The notes below the pieces were generated by a model. It did no database searches and was not told the origin of the DNA. It saw only the letters and a program-made list of their open reading frames with translations. The translations under genes were made by a program, and so were the position numbers. A stretch of 64,000 bases of DNA from JAFAZI01 sp035501255 (GTDB lineage: Bacteria > Actinomycetota > Actinomycetes > JAFAQI01), in contig DATJWM010000135.1 of assembly GCA_035501255.1 (NCBI GenBank), forward strand, positions 1 through 64,000, written 5' to 3'. Shown piece after piece: positions 44,368 through 51,985 of the stretch. Position 1 is the stretch's first letter. The number at the start of each line of letters is the position of its first letter.

Positions 44368-45803
44368 TGTCCCTTCTCGATGTTGGTCCCAACCTCGCCG
44401 GTCGCGACGACGCCCCCCGGATCAACGACTCCGGCGAGGTGGATCGCGACCCGCAGATCCGGCTGGCTCAGCTGTTCGGTACGGCGAGCTTTTCGGTTCT
44501 CAGCGGCGAGCCGGGCACGGGCGTGGTCACCGCGATCGGCACCCTGCACGGCCAGCCGGCCGTGGCCTTCGCCTCCGACCCCTCGATCCAGGGCGGGGCC
44601 ATGGGAGTCGACGGGTGCGCCGCGATCGCCGACGCCTACGCGGTCGCGCTCCAGCGCAAGGCCCCGATCGTCGGGATCTGGCAGTCCGGCGGCGCCCGCC
44701 TGGCCGAGGGCGTGGCCTCGCTGCACGGGGTCGGGCGGATCTTCACCGCGATGACCAAGGCGTCTGGACGGATCCCCCAGCTGTCCGTCGTTCTCGGCCC
44801 CGCCGCCGGTGGCGCGGCCTACGGCCCGGCGCTCACCGACATCGTGATTCTCGGCCCGCACGGCCGGGTGTTCGTCACCGGACCGGACGTCGTGCGCAGC
44901 GTGACCGGCGAGGATGTCGACATGGCTCGCCTGGGCGGGCCCGAACCGCACGGCCGGCGCAGCGGAGTCGTTCACGTGATCTCCGACAGCGACGCCGCCG
45001 CGCTGTCCGCCGCGGTCGACATCATCGGCCTGCTGACCGACAAGCGCGCGATCACCCCGGCCGAGGACCGGCCGTTGCGCGACCTTCTTCCCGAGTCGGC
45101 CCGTCGGGCCTACGACGTGCACCCCCTGGTCAACAACGTGCTGGATGAGCCCGGCATCGAGTTGCACGCCAACTGGGCGCCGAACATCGTCACCACCCTC
45201 GGCCGGATCGGTGGCGGCAGCGTCGGCGTCCTCGCCAACAACCCGATGCGCCTGGGCGGTTGCCTCGACTCCGCCAGCGCGGAGAAGGCGGCGCGTTTCG
45301 TGCGGATGTGCGATGCGTTCGGCGTCCCGCTCATCGTGTTGGTCGACGTCCCGGGTTACCTTCCCGGCGTGGCCCAGGAGTGGGATGGGGTCGTCCGCCG
45401 CGGCGCGAAGCTCCTCCATGCCTTCGCGGAGGCCACCGTGCCGCGCGTGACCGTCGTCACCCGCAAGGCCTACGGCGGAGCCTATATCGCGATGAACTCC
45501 CGGTCGTTGGACGCGACGAAGGTCTACGCCTGGCCGGGTGCGGAGGTCGCGGTCATGGGCGCGGTCGCCGCGGTGCGAGTCCTCAAGCGCAGGCAGATCG
45601 CCGCCGTGCCCGAGGACGAGCGGCCTGCCCTCGAAGCGAGCCTTGCCGCCGAGCACGAGGTCGAGTCCGGCGGCGTCCAGCGAGCCGTTGACCTCGACCT
45701 GGTCGACGAAATCATCGCCCCCGACCGAACCCGCAGCACGGTGAGCGCGGCACTGTCGGCCGCCCCCGCGGGGGTCGGCGAGCACGGCAACATCCCGCTG
45801 TGA
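44367..45803 (+). CDS. accD6: Acyl-CoA carboxylase carboxyltransferase (AccD6-type)
   Basis: A 478-residue carboxyltransferase beta-type subunit that moves carboxyl from biotin to acetyl-CoA or propionyl-CoA. The N-half has GGARLAEGVASLHG and GPAAGGAAYGPALTD, and the C-half has VDVPGYLPGVAQEWDGVV, YGGAYIAMNSR and WPGAEVAVMGA, all typical of the AccD/PccB family. The position behind fabF equals that of mycobacterial accD6, which supplies malonyl-CoA to FAS II. A biotinylated alpha subunit is not in the window. The stop overlaps the fabG start. Confidence 0.92.
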   Translation: MSLLDVGPNLAGRDDAPRINDSGEVDRDPQIRLAQLFGTASFSVLSGEPGTGVVTAIGTLHGQPAVAFASDPSIQGGAMGVDGCAAIADAYAVALQRKAPIVGIWQSGGARLAEGVASLHGVGRIFTAMTKASGRIPQLSVVLGPAAGGAAYGPALTDIVILGPHGRVFVTGPDVVRSVTGEDVDMARLGGPEPHGRRSGVVHVISDSDAAALSAAVDIIGLLTDKRAITPAEDRPLRDLLPESARRAYDVHPLVNNVLDEPGIELHANWAPNIVTTLGRIGGGSVGVLANNPMRLGGCLDSASAEKAARFVRMCDAFGVPLIVLVDVPGYLPGVAQEWDGVVRRGAKLLHAFAEATVPRVTVVTRKAYGGAYIAMNSRSLDATKVYAWPGAEVAVMGAVAAVRVLKRRQIAAVPEDERPALEASLAAEHEVESGGVQRAVDLDLVDEIIAPDRTRSTVSAALSAAPAGVGEHGNIPL

Positions 45804-46513
45804 CCGCGCCGTCACGGTCGGTCCTCGTCACCGGCGGGAATGCGGGAATCGGCCTCGGGATCGCCCGTCACCTCGCCGGTCAGGGTCACCGGGTGGCCGT
45901 GACCCATCGTTCGAGTGGCGCCCCGGACGGGCTTTTCGCGGTCAAATGCGACGTCGCCGACCCGGACTCGGTGCGCGACGCAGCCGCCGTGGCGGCCGCC
46001 GAGAACGGTCCGATCGAGATTCTGGTCGCGAACGCGGGGATCACCCGCGACGGGCTGATGATGCGAATGCCCGACCACGACTGGGATGATGTGATCGACA
46101 CCAATCTGCGAGGCGCCTGGGCAGCCGCCCGGGCGGTGATCCCCGCGATGGCCAAGGCACGCTTCGGCCGGCTGCTGTTCGTGTCGAGCGTCGTTGCCAT
46201 GGCGGGCCAGGCCGGGCAGGCGAACTATGCGGCGTCGAAGGCGGGCCTGATCGGTTTGACCCGCTCGATCGCGCGGGAGTACGCCCCCCGGTCGATCACC
46301 GCCAACGTGCTCGCGCCGGGCTTGGTGACCACCCGCATGGCCGATGCGCTAAGCGACGCCCAGCGGGACGCGATCATCGCCCTGACCCCCCTCGGCCGGC
46401 CGGCGACGGTCGAGGAAGTGGCGTCGGTCGCGGCGTTCCTCGTCAGCGACGAGGCGTCGTACGTGACCGGGGCGGTCGTGCCCGTCGACGGCGGATTGGG
46501 AATGGGCCACTGA
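45800..46513 (+). CDS. fabG: 3-oxoacyl-ACP reductase (FabG/MabA)
   Basis: FabG reduces 3-oxoacyl-ACP with NADPH. The 237-residue SDR has the cofactor motif TGGNAGIGLGI, NAGITRDGLMMRM, the catalytic Ser in FVSSVVAMAG and Tyr/Lys in ANYAASKAG, and ends VTGAVVPVDGGLGMGH. The start GTG 45800 overlaps the accD stop. The order fabG-fabI matches mycobacterial mabA-inhA. It shares its last base with the fabI ATG. Confidence 0.96.
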   Translation: MTAPSRSVLVTGGNAGIGLGIARHLAGQGHRVAVTHRSSGAPDGLFAVKCDVADPDSVRDAAAVAAAENGPIEILVANAGITRDGLMMRMPDHDWDDVIDTNLRGAWAAARAVIPAMAKARFGRLLFVSSVVAMAGQAGQANYAASKAGLIGLTRSIAREYAPRSITANVLAPGLVTTRMADALSDAQRDAIIALTPLGRPATVEEVASVAAFLVSDEASYVTGAVVPVDGGLGMGH

Positions 46514-47280
46514 TGGGTCTGCTCGAGGCAAAGACGGTCCTCGTGACCGGAGTGCTCACCGACGCATCGATCGGGTTCCGGGTGGCCGAGGTCGCGCAGC
46601 GCGAGGGCGCGAAGGTCATCCTCACCGGTGTGGGCCGCAGCTTGTCGCTGACCACGAGGATCGCCAAGCGCCTTCCCGAGAGCGCGCCGGTCGTGCCGCT
46701 CGACGTGACCAGCGAGGAGGAGCTCGACGGTCTCGTCGAGGCACTGGCCCCGCACACCGACCGGCTCGACGGCATTCTGCACGCGATCGGCTTCGCGCCG
46801 GCGAGTGCGTTGGGCGGCGGGTTCCTCGAGACCTCGTGGCCGGACGTCGCGACCGCGATGCAGATCTCGACGTACTCCCTGGTGTCGCTGGTCCGCGCGA
46901 GCGCACCGATCCTCGGGTCGGGCGCCTCGGTCGTCGGGCTGGACTTCGACGCGACGAAGGCGTGGCCGGCCTACGACTGGATGGGGGTGGCAAAGGCCGG
47001 GCTCGAGTCCGCCGCCCGCTACCTGGCCCGCGAGCTCGGCCCCCGGGGGATCCGGGTGAACCTCGTCGCGGCAGGTCCGCTTCGGACGATGGCAGCAAAG
47101 TCGATCCCCGGCTTCGACGGCTTCGAGCAGGTCTGGAAGGAGCGCGCCCCGCTGGGCTGGGACGTGCAGGACACCGGACCGGCCGCCAAGGCTTGCGTCG
47201 CCCTCCTCTCGGACTGGTTCCCCGCGACCACCGGGTCAGTTGTGCATGTCGACGGCGGCGTGCACGCGGTCGGCGCCTGA
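46513..47280 (+). CDS. fabI: Enoyl-ACP reductase (FabI/InhA-type)
   Basis: FabI/InhA completes each elongation cycle by reducing trans-2-enoyl-ACP with NADH. The 255-residue protein has the FabI-type open motif VTGVLTDASIGF rather than TGxxxGxG. The Tyr-x6-Lys pair is Tyr154 and Lys161 in AYDWMGVAKAG. The substrate-loop region GPLRTMAAKSIPGF is intact. This family is the isoniazid/triclosan target type. The last 45 bp overlap the 3' end of the convergent MFS gene. Confidence 0.96.
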   Translation: MGLLEAKTVLVTGVLTDASIGFRVAEVAQREGAKVILTGVGRSLSLTTRIAKRLPESAPVVPLDVTSEEELDGLVEALAPHTDRLDGILHAIGFAPASALGGGFLETSWPDVATAMQISTYSLVSLVRASAPILGSGASVVGLDFDATKAWPAYDWMGVAKAGLESAARYLARELGPRGIRVNLVAAGPLRTMAAKSIPGFDGFEQVWKERAPLGWDVQDTGPAAKACVALLSDWFPATTGSVVHVDGGVHAVGA

Positions 47281-48480
47281 GCCCGGTCGCGCATCGCCGG
47301 TCGTCGCAGCCCAGTGCCGGGCCTCGGCACCCACGGGGATCGTGACGATCGCCAGCACTGGGAACGCGCTCACCACGGCGAACCCCACGCCGAAACCGGA
47401 TCCGGCGATCAGCGCCGCAAGCAACGGCGGAGTCAGCACCGCCGTGATGTTCTGAGCGGTGTTCTGCGCGCCCAGCGCGCGCCCCGCCCACTCGGATCCG
47501 GCAAGCTCGGCCACCGCAGTGAATCCGAGGCCGTTGTCCGCAACCGTGACCACCGTCGCGACGCCGATCGCCGCCACCGCCAGCACCGACCCGGCCGCTG
47601 CGCCGAGCCCGACCGCCAGCATGGCGAGCGCAGCCGCCACGGCGATGGTGCGCATCGGGCGCAGCCGGCTCGCGACGCGGTCGGACCACACGCCGACAAC
47701 GAGCCGTCCGAGCGCGCCCGCTACCTGAACGGCGAACAGTAGACGCCCCGCCGCAGCGGGAGTCCAGTCCCGCTGGGTGACGAGGAACTCCAACGCGAAC
47801 GCCGAGATCGCGAGTTGAGGCACGACGAGCAGCGCGCCGGATCCATGGACGCGCCACAGCGCCGACGAGGCATACGGCGAGCAGGGTCGGTGGCCGGGCA
47901 CCCGTGCGGCTCGCGGTGGGTCGACCACGAAAGCCATGATCAGCCCGCTCACCACGAGACAGGCCAGCGCCGACACCACCAGTGCACCACGAACCCCCCA
48001 CCCGGCCGCCACCGGCGGGAAGACGAGCGCGGCGAGCGCAACGCCGAGGGGCTGGGCAGTCTGGCGAACGCCCATGGCCATTCCGCGCTCGTCAGCGGCG
48101 AACCATCCCAGCACGACCCGGCCGCTGGCCGCATTGACCGAACCGCCTCCGGCTCCGGCCAGCACGAGCAGCGCAAACTGCGGGCCGAACCCGTCGACGA
48201 GCGCGGCGCCGAGCAGGAACACGCCGCCGAGTCCGAGGCCGAGGGCCATCACGACGCGCTCGCCTCGGCGGTCGGCGACCGCGCCCCAGAGGATCAGCGT
48301 CGCCAGCAGGCCAATGGACGGCGCGGCCACCAGCGTGCCGGCCGAGGCGAGGGACAGCCCGCCGGTCTGGCGAATTTGCGGAAGCAGCATCGGCAGGCCG
48401 TAAAGGTATGCGCTGGTGGCCGTCTGCGCGGCCAGGCCGATCCCGAGGATGAGCCAGCGGTGAGGGCGGGCGGCAGGCAC
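47236..48480 (-). CDS. MFS transporter
   Basis: A 414-residue membrane protein with 12 predicted helices. The conserved loop 2-3 motif is GAVADRRGERVVM and a related loop 8-9 repeat is GVWSDRVASRLRP, both typical of the major facilitator superfamily. The central cytoplasmic loop holds PPRAARVPGHRPCSP. The substrate is unknown; the general pattern is of a drug- or metabolite-exporting uniporter or antiporter. The start GTG 48480 has weak ribosome pairing. The gene converges on and overlaps fabI by 45 bp. Its upstream region carries a palindrome and four 17-bp tandem repeats. Confidence 0.88.
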   Translation of the reverse strand: MPAARPHRWLILGIGLAAQTATSAYLYGLPMLLPQIRQTGGLSLASAGTLVAAPSIGLLATLILWGAVADRRGERVVMALGLGLGGVFLLGAALVDGFGPQFALLVLAGAGGGSVNAASGRVVLGWFAADERGMAMGVRQTAQPLGVALAALVFPPVAAGWGVRGALVVSALACLVVSGLIMAFVVDPPRAARVPGHRPCSPYASSALWRVHGSGALLVVPQLAISAFALEFLVTQRDWTPAAAGRLLFAVQVAGALGRLVVGVWSDRVASRLRPMRTIAVAAALAMLAVGLGAAAGSVLAVAAIGVATVVTVADNGLGFTAVAELAGSEWAGRALGAQNTAQNITAVLTPPLLAALIAGSGFGVGFAVVSAFPVLAIVTIPVGAEARHWAATTGDARPGSGADRVHAAVDMHN

Positions 48481-48494
48481 CCCGCCAGCCTAGT

Positions 48495-48511
48495 AGTGAG
48501 TTTCGATCACT
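48495..48511 (-). promoter_or_regulatory. AGTGA/TCACT inverted repeat upstream of the MFS gene
   Basis: Five-base arms AGTGA (48495-48499) and TCACT (48507-48511) flank a 7-nt spacer, 14 bp before the MFS start codon. The geometry fits a TetR- or GntR-type operator within the 5' leader. No cognate regulator is adjacent except IdeR, whose known site looks different. Confidence 0.35.
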
Positions 48512-48522
48512 GAGAAATTTAT

Positions 48523-48590
48523 CTCGGATAATGAGACGACTCGGATAATGAGACGACTCGGGTAATGAGACGACTCGGATTAGGAGACGC
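48523..48590. repeat. Four tandem copies of a 17-bp unit
   Basis: The unit CTCGGATAATGAGACGA occurs at 48523, 48540, 48557 (one mismatch) and 48574 (four mismatches). CTC and GAG within each unit form a small inverted pair around GGATAAT. The array lies between the IdeR stop and the MFS start, in the MFS promoter region. It could be an iterated operator; on the minus strand each unit contains a -10-like CATTAT. Confidence 0.8.
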
Positions 48591-48624
48591 ACAGACCGAG
48601 CGGGTGACGCCGCCGGACGCAGAA

Positions 48625-49317
48625 TCAGGGGTCGGCGGTGACGAACACGTGAGCAGCGGTAGCGTTTTCGAGCTCGACGGCCCGGCTGCCGGCCCCGATT
48701 CGGACGTGACCGTCACGCCAGCCGATCTCCACCGGTCGGTTCGGCCGGAATCCGGCCCGCCGCAACCGGGTCAGAAGTGCGGTGTCGGACTGGATTGGCT
48801 CACCGATCCGGCGCACCACGACCGATGACGTCGAGGTCGGGACGTCGGTCAGCGCCACCAGGCCGACGAGATAGTCATCCGGCTCGGAGTCGCCCAGCTC
48901 GTCGAGGCCGGGGATGGGGTTTCCGTACGGAGACTCGGTGGGGTGACCGAGGATCTCCAGCAATCGACGCTCGACCGTCTCGCTGATCACGTGTTCCCAG
49001 CGGCACGCCTCGTCATGGACCAGCTGCCATTCGAGCCCGATGACATCGACGAGCAGGCATTCCGCCAACCGGTGCTTGCGCATGACCCGGGTCGCGGTCG
49101 ACCGGCCCAGCGCGGTGAGCTCGATCGTGCGCTCACCGGTGACCGTCAGCAGGCCGTCTCGCTCCATCCGACCAACCGTCTGTGACACCGTCGGAACCGT
49201 TTGATCGAGGCGTTCGGCAATCCTCGCCCGCAACGGCGGGATGCCCTCCTCCTCGAGCTCGAGCACCGTCCGCAGGTACATCTCGGATGTGTCGATGAGG
49301 TCGTTGATCTGGTTCAC
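48625..49317 (-). CDS. ideR: IdeR/DtxR-family metal-dependent transcriptional regulator
   Basis: A 230-residue iron-responsive regulator of DtxR/IdeR length. The N-terminus has SEMYLRTVLELEEEGIPPLR followed by the winged helix with TVPTVSQTVGRMERDGLL. The metal-binding and dimer domain carries HRLAECLLVDVIGLEW and HDEACRWEHVISETVERR, where Cys, Glu and His ligands stand as in IdeR. An SH3-like domain fills the C-terminal 80 residues. GTG 49317 was chosen by alignment with IdeR's N-terminus; the frame upstream is Arg-rich and overlaps the divergent gpgS. It probably represses iron uptake genes elsewhere. Confidence 0.93.
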   Translation of the reverse strand: MNQINDLIDTSEMYLRTVLELEEEGIPPLRARIAERLDQTVPTVSQTVGRMERDGLLTVTGERTIELTALGRSTATRVMRKHRLAECLLVDVIGLEWQLVHDEACRWEHVISETVERRLLEILGHPTESPYGNPIPGLDELGDSEPDDYLVGLVALTDVPTSTSSVVVRRIGEPIQSDTALLTRLRRAGFRPNRPVEIGWRDGHVRIGAGSRAVELENATAAHVFVTADP

Positions 49318-49370
49318 GGCGCCATTGTGCCCCTCTTCGGCGTCATCGCCGGTCGTGTACGGTCGAGACG

Positions 49371-50381
49371 GTGCGCGGACATGCCGATCCCGAGCGCGCC
49401 AGCCGTGTCGACGACTGGTTCGCCGCGCATACCTCGGACATCGGCGACTGGTCCGCTGACGAGCTCCGCACGCTGAAGACAACGCAGCGGATCGCCGTCG
49501 TACTCCCGGCGTTGGACGAGGAAGAGACCGTCGGTGACATCGTTGCCCGGATTCGGGCCGATCTCGCCACCGGCGAAGGCGATCTGGTCGACGAGATCAT
49601 CGTCGTCGACAGCGACTCCCGGGACGGCACCGCCGCAGTCGCGGCGGCGAACGGAGCCCGGGTGGTTGCACTCGGCGACGTCCTCGGCCACCTTCGGTCC
49701 CGGCGAGGCAAGGGCGAGGCGATGTGGCGCGGACTCGCCGCCACGGACGCCGATCTCGTCGTGTTCGTCGACGCCGACCTCCAGTCGTTCGACGCGCGGT
49801 TCGTCGTGGCGCTGCTCGGTCCGCTACTCACCGACTCCTCAACCCGGTTCGTCAAAGCGGCCTACGACCGCCCGCCCACCGACCCGTCCGTTCCGAGCAA
49901 CGGCGGCGGGCGGGTCACCGAGCTGATGGCCCGACCCTGGATCGCGACCTTCTGGCCAGAACTGTCCGGCGTACTCCAGCCTCTCGCCGGCGAGTACGCC
50001 GCCCGCGCCGACCTCTTGCGCGCGATGCCGTTTCGATGCGGGTACGGGGTCGACCTCGGCCTGCTGCTGGACGCCTACCGCGTGGTCGGCCTCGACGGCC
50101 TCGCCCAAGTCGACCTGCACCGCCGATGGCATCGGCACTCCGACCTTGCCTCACTCGGCCGGATGGCGGCCGAGGTGATGCACACCGCGATCGACCGGCT
50201 CGAGTCCGAGGGACGCCTGCCGGCCGACCTCGTCCGCGCGACGACGCTGCTCCAGCCCGACCGGACCGAGGGCGGAGTGCGCACGAGCAGGCACGACATC
50301 GACACCGCGGAGCGGCCGCCGCTCGTCGACCTTCTGGCCGCGCCGGCCGATCAGTCGAGCAACCAGGACTCGACGAAGTAG
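49371..50381 (+). CDS. gpgS: Glucosyl-3-phosphoglycerate synthase
   Basis: GpgS transfers glucose from a nucleotide sugar to 3-phosphoglycerate, the first step of methylglucose lipopolysaccharide synthesis in mycobacteria. The 336-residue protein shows VVLPALDEEETVGDIV, the metal motif VFVDADLQSFD, and AGEYAARADLLRAMPFRCGYGVDLGLL in two overlapping short motifs (AGEYAARADLL; FRCGYGVDLGLL). These match the GT81 family. The start is GTG 49371, 53 bp from the divergent ideR start. The tail overlaps the convergent LigB-like gene by 31 bp. Proximity to folP2 mirrors Rv1207-Rv1208 in M. tuberculosis. Confidence 0.93.
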   Translation: MRGHADPERASRVDDWFAAHTSDIGDWSADELRTLKTTQRIAVVLPALDEEETVGDIVARIRADLATGEGDLVDEIIVVDSDSRDGTAAVAAANGARVVALGDVLGHLRSRRGKGEAMWRGLAATDADLVVFVDADLQSFDARFVVALLGPLLTDSSTRFVKAAYDRPPTDPSVPSNGGGRVTELMARPWIATFWPELSGVLQPLAGEYAARADLLRAMPFRCGYGVDLGLLLDAYRVVGLDGLAQVDLHRRWHRHSDLASLGRMAAEVMHTAIDRLESEGRLPADLVRATTLLQPDRTEGGVRTSRHDIDTAERPPLVDLLAAPADQSSNQDSTK

Positions 50382-51028
50382 CCCACCCCGTACGGCGCGA
50401 CGTGAAGCGTCGGGCCTCCCGCGGTGATGGCAGCGGCTTGGGAGTCCACCAGGCGCGAGACCCACTGCCACACCGGCAGCCCGTGGCACATCACCTCGGT
50501 CGCGAGGCCAGCATCGACGGTCGCCAGCGCAGCCACGTCCCCGTCGCGCAGCGCCGCAGCGATCCGCAGGTCGAACGCCTCCGCCCGGGGGTCGAGATGC
50601 CCCGGTGCCTTCTCACTGCGCCGCGCGCTGCCATCGCCGACGGCCACGACCGCGAAGACCCCGGGGGGGAACTCCGCCGGCGGTTCGGCCCCCTGGACGG
50701 CACCGAGCCACGAGCGCGGCCCTGACCAGCCGCATTCGTCGAGGAGCCAGGCACCGACGCCGAGCTGCCACGGCAACCGCGGTCGCCGGTCGACGACGCG
50801 ACGTTCAACCCCGAAGCCGCCGAAGTCCCACGTGAGGTCACCGTCGCCGGCGTAGGCAACCGGCGTCGGCGCGACGACGAGCACCCGATCAGGCGCGGCG
50901 GCGAGCGCCGTCCGGACGGCGGCCACGGCAGCGGCGCGCAGCTCCGCGTCGCGGTCCGCCGACCCGCCTGCGACGGAGGGGATCAGCAACGGCGCGGCGG
51001 GTACGAACGCGATCGAGCAGCAGCTCAC
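50351..51028 (-). CDS. LigB-like (class III extradiol dioxygenase fold) protein
   Basis: A 225-residue protein that begins CSIAFVPAAPLLIPSVAGG and contains RVLVVAPTPVAYAGDG and FAVVAVGDGSARRSEKAPGH, the pattern of small actinobacterial LigB-domain proteins. The usual His ligands near the N-terminus are not clearly present, so dioxygenase activity is doubtful. It overlaps the folP2 stop by 4 nt (downstream of folP2 on the same strand) and overlaps the end of the convergent gpgS by 31 nt. Its role in this folate or glycan setting is unknown. Confidence 0.72.
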   Translation of the reverse strand: MSCCSIAFVPAAPLLIPSVAGGSADRDAELRAAAVAAVRTALAAAPDRVLVVAPTPVAYAGDGDLTWDFGGFGVERRVVDRRPRLPWQLGVGAWLLDECGWSGPRSWLGAVQGAEPPAEFPPGVFAVVAVGDGSARRSEKAPGHLDPRAEAFDLRIAAALRDGDVAALATVDAGLATEVMCHGLPVWQWVSRLVDSQAAAITAGGPTLHVAPYGVGYFVESWLLD

Positions 51029-51954
51029 GCGAGGGCCCGCCGCCCGACGGCGAGATCACGATCGCCCCGGATGGCGGCGACGACGCTCAGAACCCGCCAC
51101 GTGGCGGTGACGTCGTGCGCCCGGAAGATCCGGGCGCCGAGCCAGGCCGCAACCGCCGTGGCCGACAGCGTCCCTTCGAGGCGCTCGTCCGGAGGCAGGT
51201 CGAGCACCTCACCGATGAAGTCCTTGCGCGACATCGCCATCAGTACCGGCCAGCCCGTGTCGACCAAAGCGGGGGTGTGCCGGGTGAGCAGCAACGAGTG
51301 CCGGCTGTTCTTGCCGAAGTCATGAGCCGGGTCGATCACGATCCCGTCCGCGCGGACACCGGCAGCCACGGCGGTCTCGGCGAGACCGACAAGATAGGCG
51401 GTCGCCTCCGCCACCACATCGTCGTACCAGACCCGGTGCGGACGGGTCCGGGGCGACTGCCGGCCGGCGTGCGTGCAGACGAGCCCGGCGTCGTGCCGAG
51501 CGGCAACCGCGACGAGGTCCGGATCGACCCCTCCCCAGGCATCGTTGATCACGTCGGCACCGGCCCGGCACACCACGTCGGCAACCGCCGAACGCCACGT
51601 GTCGACGCTGATCACCAGGTCCGGGTGTCGACGCCGTGCACCCTCGACGACCGGCAGGACGCGCGCCAGCTCGTCCTCCGCGTTGACCTCGCCACCCGGC
51701 GCTGCCTTGATCCCCCCAATATCGACGATCTCCGCGCCCTCGGAGACGACTTCGTCGATTCGGTGGAGCGCGGCGTCGACGCCGAAGGTCCGGCCGCGGT
51801 CATAGAAGGAGTCCGGGGTCGCGTTGACGATCGCCATCACCGCGAGGTGATCCGGGGTAAATGTCCGCCGGCCCCAGCGCAAGACCCTGCCGGTGCGCGT
51901 GCCGGCCTCATCACCGGTCGAAGGGTCCACCCCGGCATGGTAGAGAGCGGGCAC
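51025..51954 (-). CDS. folP2: FolP2-type dihydropteroate synthase homologue
   Basis: A 309-residue pterin-binding TIM barrel. The motif NATPDSFYDRGRTF replaces the common DSFSDGG, and DIGGIKAAPGGEV stands where active dihydropteroate synthases have GGESTRPG, so the sulfonamide/pABA loop is altered. VINDAWGG and MAMSRKDFIGE resemble the remaining motifs. M. leprae FolP2, the same branch, was reported not to have synthase activity. The neighbourhood with gpgS matches the mycobacterial order and suggests a role linked to methylglucose polysaccharide rather than folate. Its stop overlaps the start of the LigB-like gene. Confidence 0.88.
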   Translation of the reverse strand: MPALYHAGVDPSTGDEAGTRTGRVLRWGRRTFTPDHLAVMAIVNATPDSFYDRGRTFGVDAALHRIDEVVSEGAEIVDIGGIKAAPGGEVNAEDELARVLPVVEGARRRHPDLVISVDTWRSAVADVVCRAGADVINDAWGGVDPDLVAVAARHDAGLVCTHAGRQSPRTRPHRVWYDDVVAEATAYLVGLAETAVAAGVRADGIVIDPAHDFGKNSRHSLLLTRHTPALVDTGWPVLMAMSRKDFIGEVLDLPPDERLEGTLSATAVAAWLGARIFRAHDVTATWRVLSVVAAIRGDRDLAVGRRALA

Positions 51955-51985
51955 GACCGGCCCACCGGCACCGCCCCACGCGGTC

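Noticed and set aside
43887..45815. 642-residue minus-strand frame opposite fabF and accD
   Set aside because: It is a GC-rich antisense frame. The plus strand encodes complete FabF and carboxyltransferase proteins with catalytic residues.
48523..48590. CRISPR array
   Set aside because: The units are contiguous 17-mers with no spacers, and no cas genes are present.
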